Source: Sipunculus nudus (Eukaryota > Annelida > Sipuncula > Golfingiida > Sipunculidae). From it: 64,000 nucleotides of DNA. Shown one piece after another: positions 37,931 to 50,290 of the stretch. Below the pieces are notes generated by a model. It was given only the letters and a program-made list of their open reading frames with translations. It searched no databases and was not told the origin of the DNA. The stretch covers positions 100,640,642 through 100,704,641 of the forward strand of contig CM049306.1 of the NCBI GenBank assembly GCA_026874595.1, in the 5' to 3' direction. The translations under genes and the position numbers were made by a program. Numbering within the stretch: the stretch's first letter is position 1; each line of letters opens with the position of its first letter.

Positions 37931-40339
37931 CTAGGTGTGGGGTCTGCATGGTTATGACTGGGCATTGCTAGGTTTGGCTGGGCATAATTCCTAATACAAT
38001 TTGTTTGTTGTCACCAGATTGTTTACATAATTTTATTATTTTGTAAATTGATCAAGTTGTAAATTTCTCTACCTATTATATTTTAAAGGTTTAAGGACTT
38101 GCTCTTCGGTATGTGTAAATATTTTATTCTTGAAGTTTTCTCTAATATAACCAAGCTGCTGCCCTGGGAACCTAGCTAATTTTTAATTAATTTGATAATC
38201 ATTTCAAAAGCAAGTTACATTTTTCTTCAGTGCTCCACACTGAGTGTTAATTGGTCTGACCAGTTTAAATATTCCCAGTTTTACCTAAATAATTAAAGTG
38301 GCAAAACAAATATCTTGAAAATGCACACTATCCATTATATATGCTTGCAGGATTGTGCTTTTATAATGCTTTATTGTTGTGGGGCCACTGTTTTCTTTAA
38401 GCCACATGGATAGCTCATCCTCAGTATTATGTTTTATTTTTAACACCTATTGTTGTGTTGATTTCTTAACCTTTTTTTCTTATCTTAATAGACTCTAATG
38501 GGGTGTGTGTAAATATTGCTTTAGTTTTGTCTCAATAACTCGAGGGCAATTTTATATATTCTGAAATATAATAATTTTCTGTGCTCGGTGGTATACGGAA
38601 CTTTGAAAATGTCCACATCTTGGTGATTGCCATCTTTTATCAATTTAAGCCTCACAATTTAACTGACATGATCATTTATTAGCCATTAAGTGTTCAAACA
38701 TTCCATTTTCAACATTGAGGCCATAAACACATGTTACAGAACATTTTATTTTAATTTTGGGTCTACAGTGAATAGAAAACTCATTTTTAAAGAAACTCAA
38801 AATGTACTTTATTAATTTGAATTTCAAAATCTGTATTTTAGCATATATGGTAGAACTAATTATACACACTCCTTAAACAGTCCTCTGTTGAAGCAGTTGG
38901 TTTTTGTCTCTTGAATTGGGCTTCCAATTTTTTTTATAATTTTCCCACATATTTTCTTTTCTTTTAGATGTAGTTTTTACTGTCATTTTTATGGACAAGC
39001 TGCATTAGACCTCAAATTTGTTTATTTTGAGCACTTGATAATCATTAATGTTGGTTTCACTTTTGTACAATCATTGGTGCACATCAGTGCACATTAGTGC
39101 TAAGTTATGTCTTTTTGACTCTACCAGAGTCAGTCCAACAATTATTTGCAAAACTGTCATGGGCATATTTGTGAAATTTCAATATAGCAGCCATGGAAAA
39201 TAGTAAACTGTTGAAATTTACATAATTTTGCAGTTGAAGTGATCCATTTACTTTCAGGAGTTTTCTTTTTATGAAATCATGAAAGAGTAACTTGTGCATT
39301 TCCAGTATTTTCATATGTGAGAAATTTCACAGGTGAACTTTGGGGGCCTTTGGCCCTTGTTTATGGTCATGTGTAGTATGTTGTGTATAACCTTGTGATT
39401 CTCATCAATACTTAATGTAAAGCAAGCGAGGATTTTTAAAACATGTTTCTCACACTTTGAAACATGTCAAAAGTGAAACGGGGTTTGAAACAGGAAAACG
39501 TGTGCCAAAAGTTGGGACAAACTGGTGCTTCAAACTATTTCCAGTTTCAAGATGAAACAGGTGGTTTATCTTTTGAAACATGTCGCAAGAACGTGTTTTG
39601 TGGGTCGCCGATTTTCCCAATCATGTGTTTGGGACACGTGTTTCAGGTTGAGACATGTAAGCTGCACGACATGTAATATACACGAAACATGTTTAAAAAC
39701 ATGTCTCAATCCCGTCACTGAAACATGTTTCAAGTTGACACAAGTACCGTCTCAAGCTGAAACGTTAAAGTGTGAATTTGAAACATGTCTCATTTTAAAA
39801 CGCCATATGTACCTGACACTTGTGCCAAAAGTTGGGACAAAATGCCATGTTCATTTGAAACACCAAACATGCTTTCACTTTTTACAGTGTAGTGTTGTAG
39901 CCTTTTACACTACATTTACAGATAGGCAGATATGAGGAATACAGACAATAGGACCTGGTATTAAAAAAACCCCTATGAATCACTTCAATTGTGGAAAGTC
40001 TTAAAATAAACGATTATATTAGATTTCTAAATAAAAATGTTTACACCCTCTCGTGTCTGAAGAAACAGTATATGGATATATATATGAACTTTAAGAATGT
40101 TATACTGTAATCAAATTGAAATTTTATTAAAAAAAGAAAATATGTCCAGTGAGGTGTAATAACTAGGAAATTTTACACCTTCTTTAGAATGTGACGTAAC
40201 TAAAAAAGTGAATGGTAACAAGGACACATTTGCTTCGTGCCACTGTAGCCCCTCCCACGGCGGGTAAATACTGTTTTAATGGGGCGTATTTTTTTACGCG
40301 GGGGAGCCACAAGCCACGCAGCACACCCCCAGTGCAAAC

Positions 40340-40564
40340 AATAACCACTGTGCAGTCCTCAGTTCCCTGCATCCTGTCTATAGGTTTCTTATTGATTTCA
40401 TGATTGATATAATCGGTTTTTCTGTGAATCCCCTTATTGCTATTAATAGCGATATAACGATATAAAAGGGAGCCCTGTAGCTTGTACCGGACAAGTCATA
40501 GCTTGTGATCAAGGATTCATCATTTACACATATTAATCAAGTGCAGAAATAACACGATAATACA
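40340..40564 (+). promoter_or_regulatory. Promoter and 5' leader of copy B
   Basis: TATAAAA lies at 40461-40467, 104 bp before the ATG. Upstream blocks CATCCTGTCTA, TTTCATGATTGATAT, ATCGGTTT.TCTGTG and CTATTAATAGCGATATA match copy C almost base for base, and copy A more loosely. The leader (ATATTAATCAAGTGCA.AAATAACAC) is shared with copy C. Confidence 0.78.
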
Positions 40565-42649
40565 ATGTCTTCTGTAGAAGTAAAAGGACATTCAGGTGAG
40601 ATTTCATTCCGATCCGAGTTCTTAATTATCTGCAGCTTGTAAATAAAAGTTCATATGGCACAACTGTTGCAAATTATGTAACACAAGATTTTAGAGGAAA
40701 ACATCAAATGCTTTTTGATAATTTGGAGATACAAGTAAGAAAGTTTACTTATTTAGGAAGTCCATGTATGTTTAAACATTTAATTTATTATGAGTAAATC
40801 AGAGTAACCTTTCATTTTTTAAAATAAATTCCCACACACCAATTATACAATCTACAAATCTTGATTATCACGAAACAATTTTCTTTATATATTTCAGTTT
40901 CATCGTTTATGAACATACTGCGAGCCATCCTAATCATTTTACTGACTGATCACGCAAGGAGTCTTCCTATATTACAAAGGGGGATTGAAGTTAATTCCGT
41001 CACAACAACGGCCATGCCCGTAAGCCAATCAGATGACAAGACGTGGCATCCTTGTGTTCGCTCAACTTACGGTCTGCTGAGGAGAGTACCAAATAATATA
41101 AAACCACGTCCTTTAAATGAATTGTACAAGAGAGTTTTACAGCATACCCAAGAGCTTTCAAGTGTCCTGAACGAAGTTATGAAAGATTATGTAAGTTATA
41201 AAACGGAACATATTGATTTACATTTCTTTCTATTGAACAAATATATTTTGGACTGCAGTTTAAACGTACTTTTTGTCAGTTTTTGAACTCATTTTATTAT
41301 TGTACAAAAATTACTAGAGTATATATCAGAAAGTTTACTTATAATTTACTTTCAACCTGCAACATTTAACTGAAACACCCAAAGGAATTTTTCTGAACTA
41401 TAACCGATAATATATACTGTTTAATCATACTTTCCTCTTTCATGTTTCTCAACAGAAACTGTATTTTGGTGACAAATACACGGGGCAGCTTAGCGAACAC
41501 CCATCGTTTCATGGGATGCCGGATATCCCTGTAATGACCATAGATTACCTGGATTCACTTGATGTAAGTAGTCTCAACACCTCCCGAAAACCGCGGATAT
41601 ATTATATATATATAATATATAATAATTAATTCTATATATAATTATATATACATGTATATATAAATATCAGTCGGTTTTATTAAATTAGTACAAGATGGGC
41701 ATCACACTGAGAGAGCTGAACATGACACGCACAAATACACAGAAAGGGAAACAGAAGACCTGAATTAACATCAGACGACTCAATTTTCAATCAAATACTG
41801 TAAAACAGAAGATGTACTATTGTTCCAATACCATAAGATAACTTCCTTATGGTGAAAATATTCAGTATTTAAATGCACAATATCTGACTAATTGATTCTC
41901 TTGGGATTTCAATTCCGAATCAAAGGTGGTCTGGGTTTGAACCTATAAATATCCAATTAATTAAACTTAATACATTAAAGTAAAGCTAGTTTGGTTAAAA
42001 ATAAAACCATTTAAATCAGGTTTTATCAAATTGGTTATTTGTTGCCGTTTTATTATATATAAACTACACATATTATATCAAAACCAGAACACTTAAGTTA
42101 TGGTTTTCACCAGCATATCGCGAAAATTCATTCCTTTATGTGTGCGCGCGTGTGTGTGTGTGTGTGTGTGTGTGAGTGAGAGAGAGACAGACAGAAAGAT
42201 AGAGAGTGAGGGGGGATAAATGCACCACGACGTTCGGTGATATTAGAAACTACTAAAATTAAATCAATTTTTTTATCCACTTACAGGAGACGCATACACA
42301 GGTTGTCTTTGAGCGCTTCGCCCGTTTCGCCATCTTTTTGGAACAAGGGATCCGGGACGAAAGTGAACACGCGTCAGGCGTGATGAAGCGACACCTGGTG
42401 AGGATCAACCACAAATACGTGTATCCCTTGCTGTGTTTGTTTCGTGAGATTTTACAAGTCCAGAAGAAACCACTGCCAAAGAGGGTCACCCGCAGTATCA
42501 TTCACACAAAGTTAATTACAATGGAGTCGATCCAAGAAAGTCGATCACGTGACTTTATCGTCTTACGAGATCTACGCAAGATCTCGTCCGCCATTACTTT
42601 AGAAGAGTATAAAGAACTGCTACAGCGAGAACAAGAAAAAAAGCATTGA
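40565..42649 (+). CDS. Cytokine-like secreted protein gene, copy B
   Basis: Exons 40565-40595, 40898-41190, 41456-41563 and 42287-42649 join into 264 residues, with intron phases 1, 0, 0 and GT-AG borders. Exon 1 encodes MSSVEVKGHS. Exon 2 gives the leader NILRAILIILLTDHARS, the linker with TTTAMPVSQSDD, the cysteine in TWHPCVRSTY and the first helix. Exon 3 starts with lysine (KLYFGDKYTG) where A and C have glutamate. Exon 4 has the ETHTQVVFERFARFAIFLEQ helix, PLLCLFREI with the second cysteine, and RSRDFIVLRDLRKISS. The C-terminus is shorter than in A and C, ending REQEKKH. AATAAA at 42737 follows the stop by about 90 bp. It is the closest relative of copy C. Cytokine function is inferred from architecture and helix pattern. 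Confidence 0.86.
42139..42200. repeat. (TG)n/(GA)n microsatellite in intron 3 of copy B
   Basis: A GCGC and TG run passes into GA repeats about 90 bp before exon 4. Copy C has a pure GA run at the matching place. Confidence 0.9.
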
Positions 42650-43789
42650 AACGAGAAAATAAGCTGATGACAAGCAAAGGGCATATATTCCGAAAGAGAA
42701 TGATTAAGCAAAAGTATAATCATATGTTCATAAACAAATAAAAGGGACATTTTCAAGCCATACTACAAATTATTAATCACTCATGCATGTTAATACATCT
42801 CAAACATATCAAGTATAAGTAAAACCGTAAAGGAATGTTGCGAACCAGTCATTTTCTGTATTGGTCGTTTAAAAACCCCTGCAAAAAATTGGTACAGTTC
42901 TGAAAATGAAAATTTCAGAAAAAAATTACAGCATAATATTTTAACTGAAACACATTAAGTGAATGAACATTTACATGAATATTTTACTCTAAATTTTCTA
43001 TGTATATCAATATTATTGAGTTATGTGTATATGTGTGTGTGCCTTTAATCTCATGATAGATTTTTTGTATACACTTTACTATGAAACTGTGATAAAACTT
43101 TCGAATAAGAATCTACGTATGTGAAACATATTTACAAACCAGAACATTAAACTGATCTCGTTTTATATATTTTCTTATTTTATCTATAATAATCGAAACC
43201 GTATTAAATTTTGTATTATATCTATAGATCATGTGATATTTATTGAAAAGCATTCTTTTATTATATTTATTGTAAATTATTACGCTTATTCTGTATTTAA
43301 CAATTTTACATTATTATGTTTGCAGTGAGATTAATTTATTTATTCAGTTAGATTTTGTAATATTATTCGGTGTATTCTGGGCAATCGATGCCGCTGACTA
43401 ATTAATATCATTTAAATAACTCAATCGATTTGATGGTTAATAAATGTATATTTTTCTGGAAAAAATTATTTATTTTGAAGGTTTGTTAAAGTGTGCTTGT
43501 TTGTGTATTTGGCAAGATCAGAAGTTGCTTGGTTATGTTGATTTGAAAGTATGTTATTTACACAGACGAGCAGACGATGCACAGCCCGGTCTTAGTCCCG
43601 TGCAGCAGTGACGAAATCAATAGCCAGATATTAGAAATATGAGATTCGGTCTATAAACAAATATGGCTTTGTAAAGTATATCTAAACAGTAACTGTTAAA
43701 ACCGGTCTGGTGTGGGGTTAGCGATTCATTTCTCAATTCAAAACACAAATACGCTTAGCTAGAGTTTCCTTTGCTAGGCAAAATTATGT

Positions 43790-45545
43790 CAGCATTGTAG
43801 TGCTGCCTACCTCAGCTGTACATAACTCTGGGCGAGCCTGTCGTACTAAACACACAACGGTACGCCAGGGACTGCTCCTGGAGAGACTTACCGTGCTGAT
43901 CATGTAGCATGTCATCACCAGTATTTGTTTATTGCCTCTGCCAGATGGGTATGCGTTCATCCCGGTTAGTGTGTGTGTTTGTATGTTTGGTTTCAACATA
44001 ACTCACGCAATCATGAACGGAATCTCCTGAAATGTTTACGGCATTCCGAGAATGGGCCGATGAAGAATAAGATTATGTTGTGGATCCGGCACTTTTGATG
44101 CAATTAAGGAACGCCATCAGTTATTAATCAGGAACGCCCAGTCATTTATGCACGCATGAACTTAGGAATATAGGACCCCCCCCCCCCCCCAACACACACA
44201 CAGGCAGAGGGTTACCCGAACGTTCTGCCTCCAATGGAGTCCGAAACTCTAAGAGAAAGATTTTCTCTTTGATTCAGCACCTAATTACCTAATAATATCC
44301 GATAGATAGTTCTTCACTCATAGATTCCAATGATGTCGCCTAAGAATAGACCCTCCATGCTGTAAACAAGAGCCGATTATCTGGTTTTCTTGAGAGTGAG
44401 TGCATAAATTCATATTGAAAATAAAGTTACAATTATTATCTCAACTGAGTCAAGACGACGGAATACGCGTAACATGTAGGGGTTGTTGCATGTCCCTAAC
44501 GCTGACCGCCGAATATAATGGTCTGAACCACTTTGTTCAGATCTGACCAAGCTTTAGAGGGTAAACTCTCCCCCTTGGCAGCTGTAATACAAACAAGAAA
44601 GAACAGTTTAATAAGAATTGTTCGCGTTACAAGCCTGTAGCTAGACAGAGGCTCGTATTCCTTAGAATGCAGAATTCTACATTTTGAATTATTTTTATTC
44701 CTGTATCCAGACACTTCGATTCTTGATCTTTCCTGTTACAAGAACATGAGTTAAAGTCCGACAATGGGCGCCATCTTAGAGCAGCACCACCATCCAATGA
44801 TCTTGCACAGCAGGCATCCAAGCGAACTATTAATGGCCACACTGAACTGGTCATTGATTGTTTGTAATATCCATTTTCAATCTGAAGGTGGTAACAACAG
44901 CCTTCCGTTGAGATGGGAACAACTCCACAATGTCTCACTTCCAAACAAATATTTTCATCAGAAGACACCTTCAATTATCAACTCTGTAACCTATTGAGCA
45001 AAATAGTAAAAAAAACTATTTTTAAGTAATAAAATGTCCCTACGCATTACTGACTTTGTCGAAATCAGCCATAACCCAAATTTCCAACGGAAATTATATG
45101 CAAGAACTTTTAAACAATAGTAAATATAAAGTCATTTATTAATCAAGATTTCTTGTTGAACAAAAGTGTGGAACCAAGCTCGCAGAACTGAAGGCATTCT
45201 GTATGCGTCCTGCGAAACGGGTGTTCAGAAAAGGAGATGGTGTATATGCTATAGACGATAGATAAGTTAGCCTTATTACCAGATAAAAACTTCATCCATG
45301 CAATTCAGTTTTTTTCAAGAATATAGCAGGGGAGATAAAAAAATAAATGTATACATAAGAAATCAACATATTCCGGCATAGAGTAAAGAAAAGACACCAT
45401 GTGGCTACATATCAGAACGACGGTTTATAGCTAAGTAACCTCGCAGAATGTTACCCCATGATTATTTATTGATATACATGATGCGGTGTATATTGGAATG
45501 GGCATGTGATCTATCCAATTTAACCCCTTTTCACGATTTCAGCTT
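43790..45545. other. Distal part of duplication unit 1, no gene
   Basis: This stretch holds a poly-C tract (44167-44180) and sequence homologous to 56580-57700 and 58680-58830. Frames of 70-115 codons on both strands are not kept in the homologous stretch of unit 2, so I do not call them genes. Confidence 0.4.
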
Positions 45546-45725
45546 GCCCCCCCCCCCCGTTTCAGATTACTGAGGGTAATCTGAAACCGATCTAAGATTG
45601 TCCCCCCCCCCCGTAACTTGAGATCGCTTTCAGATTACCCCGACCTCTTTAACTTGGAATCGATTTAAGATCTCCCACCCCCGGATTTTACTTGAAATCG
45701 ATTTCAGATTACCCCTAACACTTGT
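45545..45725 (+). repeat. Degenerate repeat of CAGATTACCC phrases at the unit junction
   Basis: Phrases such as ATCGATTT.AGATTACCCC, TAACTTG.AATCG and poly-C tracts recur three to four times at roughly 45-65 bp spacing, including an inverted CAGATTACTGAGGGTAATCTG hairpin. The array sits exactly between the two segmental-duplication units. Confidence 0.6.
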
Positions 45726-46473
45726 TTCGTTGTATATGTCTAAAGTTTTTATCTTTCTTCTGAACTTCTCAAATTAGGTTTAATCTGTGCAAATCTTATG
45801 TTTTTATATAACGTGTATAATGTGCTTTGGTGAAGTATGTAAGTCAAGAAAAATATAATTAACATTCAAATTAGAAATTTGCGACAATTTTATTTATACA
45901 ATCATTAAAATGCCTGAGCTTTTGTATGAATGATATGAGAGCTCTGGTTTACTAATGCTCTATTGTACATAATTTCGTATTTCATTCTCAAAATACACGT
46001 ATACCAAACCTTAACGGACATATGTTATTAGGCCTAATACTTCAATTAAATAAGAAAATCGAAATCAAAGCTAATATAGCAGGCATCACTATTGGCTCGA
46101 CGCAGTCAACGCACAAGAGTTCACCCACACTGCAGGCTAAGGCTTAACAAAATGAAACCCGGAAGAACACCATTTACCAGGGTTTGATAAGCACTAAAAC
46201 AAATCTGACTGAATAACACAGCCAAAGTGAGTGATGTGGCGTCTGATGATCACATAATCGTACGCCGTAACAACAACAGTTTTTCCCTCAATAGATAGTC
46301 TAACTATCTGTAGCTTTATCGATGACAGCTTTGATAATGTGTAAAATCACTTTTTTTATTTATATACAAAATGAACGGTTTACGGATATCAGTATCATAT
46401 TCCATCAAATAGATCAGAGCAAAGATTAAACTTGCTTGTCAATACTAAGGAAATTAACCATGTGTGTAAAAGG

Positions 46474-46474
<1 letters not shown>

Positions 46475-46510
<36 letters not shown>
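46475..46510. repeat. (TA)n microsatellite
   Basis: About 17 TA units lie within unit 2. The matching place in unit 1 near 24200 lacks the run. Confidence 0.9.
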
Positions 46511-46517
<7 letters not shown>

Positions 46518-49274
46518 AATGAATACTTGACAGTCAGTATCTCAAACGTACCCATGATAAGCTGGTTACCATACTGAAAAGCAACATGCCTTCGTGAAAA
46601 GTTCATTATCTACATTATAGGATGCACACAGGAATAAGGGATATATAAACAAAATAAACTTAGCTCACCCCTTCCCCCATATCTACACACACACATACCT
46701 TAAAATTTAAATGGTACCTCTGCTTTGAAATTCAACGAGCATTATAAAAAGACAGGTCCCTTTACTAATTCTGTTTAAAAAATTCACCGAAGGAACCTAG
46801 GAAATATATATTTTTTTTTATGCTTGACCTTAATCTTGAAATTCGAAGAGCAAATGAGTAATTTAAAATAATAAAAAAAATAATATAATAAAGTCGACAC
46901 GAAACCACCGGTATAGCTTCCAGGCCCTGTAGGATGAAAGCAAGTACATATTTATTTGTAAATTCTGGTCATTGTAATATAACTTCTCAGGAATCTGAGT
47001 ATTTTCAAACAATTAATTTTCTCTTAGGAAATATCTTGCCCCATTGCTTCAATGTACAGGTTTAAATCCTATAAAAGCTAGTTCACACAATATAAGAGCA
47101 ATTACTTCCGCACCTATAAGCATGTTCTTGTGCTCTTGGGAACTCTTGCAGCTGGATATACAGGTTAACTCACAAACTCACAAGACAAAAGAGAGTTCCC
47201 CATTTCTAAGCATTTTCTTATGATTTTCATTTAAATAAAAGGCCTCAGGCCCGCCTGGTTACTTCCAAATAAATATACATTAGTACAAATGACAAATGTG
47301 AAAATACATTTTTCTAATGGGATTTGATCTGGATTTGATCCCAGTTGAATCCCTATTCCTTCAGTGTACAGAACTTGGGTTGATCTTTAACACAGGCATA
47401 GGACTGGTATACTTCAGGTAGAGACTGACCATATGCTTGCAAATATTTGCTCGAATAAAGTTAAATAATGAAGAAATATATATAGAACAGGGCACCAAAC
47501 TACGCTGGTAAAGGTTTCTGAGGTCAATAGAATCACCGCTCTGCCCCGATCAAATGAGGTCTTAACTTTTTTACACAATCTGGAAATAGTTCATTTATAT
47601 TTAGCTAGTAAGGCATTATACTTAATGACCGCATCTCTCGCTTTCTAAATTTCCACGACCAGTGTAGGATATCAAGAAATAAGCTGCATTCATAGTCCTT
47701 TAAAAAATTAAAAGACCAATCTACTTTCGTTTGCAATTAGCATATTCTTACTCGGGTTTGATAGAAACACGCAGAGATACTCAAATTACAGACAGTATTT
47801 TCATAAACTAACGTAAACTTTTTTGAAAACCCGACTATATTGTTTCATTTACTTTATTATGGAACCTTTTTTCTTTTTGAACTGAAATCTGAATTTGGCC
47901 ATTTATTAAAAAAACCAAGTAATTCTTAACATTTTTTACAGTTAATTTACAAGACGATGTCAAAATTTCTGCAGGAACATATATTTATTGTTAGAATGGT
48001 ATATCATAGAAACAAGTCAACCCCTGTAGTGAGACCATTTTTTTGGTGCTATGGTTATTCAGACAATAATAATCTTAATATATTTTGTTGTATCAGTAAA
48101 ATGCAATCTTAAGGCATTGTTAATTGGATTTTATAACATGCAGTTGAAACTCATGCAGACAATGGGAACTGCAGATTTCAGGAGAGAAACTTGGAATCTG
48201 ACATTTAGTTAATATAATCTGTCTTATTTAGCTAAGACTATTAGCTCTTTCTTGTGTAAAGAAGCCCCAGGAACGAGGCATAACGTCACAGTGGTTTAAA
48301 CAGTTAATGAGATTAAACGATATTGTCACCAATTTTAGCATGAAAAAGTTATTACACTTAGTTTATTTTTATATAAAAAGGAAGGAAAAACAAAGGCCGG
48401 CATCCTCCCATGTGTTAGGTGTTGTTAGAAAGTACAGATATATCTACCGATTGGTCAATGTTATGTTAGGTAAAAGCCTACCTGTAGATCATAAAGCGTT
48501 GTCAAAAATGAACAAACTATTTGCATCCTTACAGAGCTTTGTGGTACGGCCCTACATATAGGATTTTAAGGCACTCTGAGGCAAATGGGACACTCTCTAT
48601 GATCAAAGGGCCGAAAATTGATACTATAAACCCATAACATGGCTAAATAAAACCTAGACACGATGATTGGTCGACTTGTATCAGTTTGTTTATTAGGGAA
48701 TCAAAGAATCTTATTTTGAAGTCTGACGGGGTCACTAGTGTCAAGAGAATGACAGAGCTATCCTAAGTTTTATACTTTACTCCTAAGTTTTATACTTTAC
48801 TTTCAGTTAAATTCTGTTGAACTATTATGGGCCGACCTTGTGCGAGCATGTTATTTTCGAGATTTTGTTTAACTAAATTGAAATTTAAAAGAAAATTATA
48901 GCATCAACGAAAGTGAACACTGACAATGCATGAAGGGTCAAGCTAATAATGCATTAAACTGCGTCAACATAAACCGGCGCTGCTTGGCGTCCGCCACGTA
49001 ATAATTGTATCCGCCAAAACGAAGTTTTGCGGATACCATGTTTTTGACCGGGTTCCGCCGCCGCCGCGTTCGTTTCCGGAGAACTTCTCTGAGACTACTG
49101 GACGGATGTTTCCAAAACTTACACAAATTATCGGGTCACATGTGAACTGGTGGCTAACCAAGTGGCCTTGACCTCTGACCTTTCCTCTCTGCCCAGCGTC
49201 CGTTTGTACACATAAACCCACATATCTCGGGAACGGTTTGACCGATCAGGAAAAAAATTTACACAAATGTAGCC

Positions 49275-50290
49275 CTTGGATAGCTTTATAACATACACGA
49301 AAAAAGGTGGCGCCACCTGCAACCATGTTTGCACAGTGTCCATCTGTTCATCTGCCTTGGGTTAAAATCACTCATATCTCTGCAGTGGTTTGACTAATTC
49401 ACCTAAAATTCGGCATGCGTATACATCCTAGATAGCTTTCTTGATTTTATGACAGGTGGCGCCACCTACATTTACGTTGACGCTGCAGACATCCAAGCTC
49501 ATAACTCAGGAACCGTTTGACCAATCAGGAAAAAAAAAATTACACAAATGTATGGATAGCTGTATAACATATACAAAAATGGTGGCGCCACCGGCAGCTA
49601 TTTTTGCACAGCGTCCATCTGTTTGTCTGCCTTGGGTTAAAATCACTCATATCTCTGCCGTGGTTTGACCAAATTACCTGAAATTCGGCATGCGTATACA
49701 TCCCGCATAGCTTTCTTGATTTTATGACAGGTGGCGCCAGCTTCATTCACGTTCACGCTGCAGACATTAATGCTTATATCTCCGGACTCGTTCGACCAAT
49801 CAGGAAAAATTGTTTACACAAACGTAGCCCTTGGATAGCTTTATAACATACACAAAAATTGTGGCACCACCTGCAGCAATTTTTGCACAGCGTCTATCTG
49901 TTTGTCTGCCTTGGGTTAAAATCACTCATATCTCTGCAGTGGTTTTACCAAATTACCTGTAATTCGGCATGCGTATACATCCTGGATAGCTTTCTTGATT
50001 TTATGACAGGTGGCGCCAGCTTCATTCACGTTCACGCTGCAGACATTAATGCTTATATCTCCGGACTCGTTTGACCAATCAGGAAAAAAAATTACACAAA
50101 TGTAGCCCTTGGATAGCTTTATAACATACACAAAAATGGTGACGCCACCTGCAGCAATTTTTGCACAGCGTCCATCTGTTTGTCTGCTGTGGGATAAAAT
50201 CACTCATATCTCTGCAGTGGTTTGACTTTTGCATGTGTATACATCTTGGATAGTTTCTCGTTCAAATAACAGGTGGCGCCACCTACAATC
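49275..50290. repeat. 278-bp satellite with GGTGGCGCCACC cores, about 3.6 copies
   Basis: Unit starts (GGATAGCTTTATAACATACAC and variants) fall near 49277, 49553, 49831 and 50110, giving a period of 276-279 bp. Each unit has two half-monomers of about 130-150 bp, each carrying a GGTGGCGCCACC-like palindrome (49308, 49454, 49581, 49729, 49859, 50007, 50137, 50271). Other constant phrases are CATCTGTTTGTCTGCCTTGG and CGGCATGCGTATACATCC. No protein is encoded; frames on both strands merely repeat. Confidence 0.85.

Larger units (their letters stand above)
33705..39889. mobile_element. 6.2-kb transposon-like insertion with CACTGTAAAAAGTG ends
   Basis: Perfect 14-bp inverted ends, CACTGTAAAAAGTG at 33705-33718 and its complement at 39876-39889, are flanked by TA on both sides. 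Subterminal regions (33725-33870 and 39425-39860) are full of GAAACATGT-type repeats in both orientations. Short CACT-starting termini plus subterminal repeats fit the CACTA/EnSpm-like (CMC) plan. The paralogous site in unit 2 near 52630-52645 (GCATGTATG then TAGTTGTAGCC) lacks the insert. No transposase domain is recognised. The interior carries other repeats and one possible exon. The left end is also present at 31159 inside the first duplication copy. Confidence 0.65.
23580..45545 (+). repeat. Segmental duplication unit 1 (carries copy B)
   Basis: Ordered landmarks in this unit recur in 45880-58870. Pairs include 23695/45995 (ACCAAACCTTAACG), 24060-24180/46360-46460, 26380-26560/47960-48140, 28170-28260/50520-50620, 28870-28960/51170-51250, 30830-31150/52300-52620, 39890-42740 (gene B)/52630-55550 (gene C), 44740-44990/57420-57690 and 45410-45530/58680-58830. 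The unit is about 22 kb against 13 kb for unit 2, the excess being insertions, a tandem duplication and a SINE. Confidence 0.8.

Noticed and set aside
44496-44997. Minus-strand and plus-strand frames (115 and 77 codons) as genes
   Set aside because: The homologous stretch at 57320-57700 has stops and indels in both frames, so there is no sign of protein-level conservation.
48307-48561. 84-codon basic frame as a gene
   Set aside because: The homologous sequence at 57050-57290 does not keep the frame, and there is no promoter or splice evidence.
49128-50203. Frames in the 49-50 kb region on both strands
   Set aside because: They repeat with the 278-bp satellite and overlap each other in several frames.
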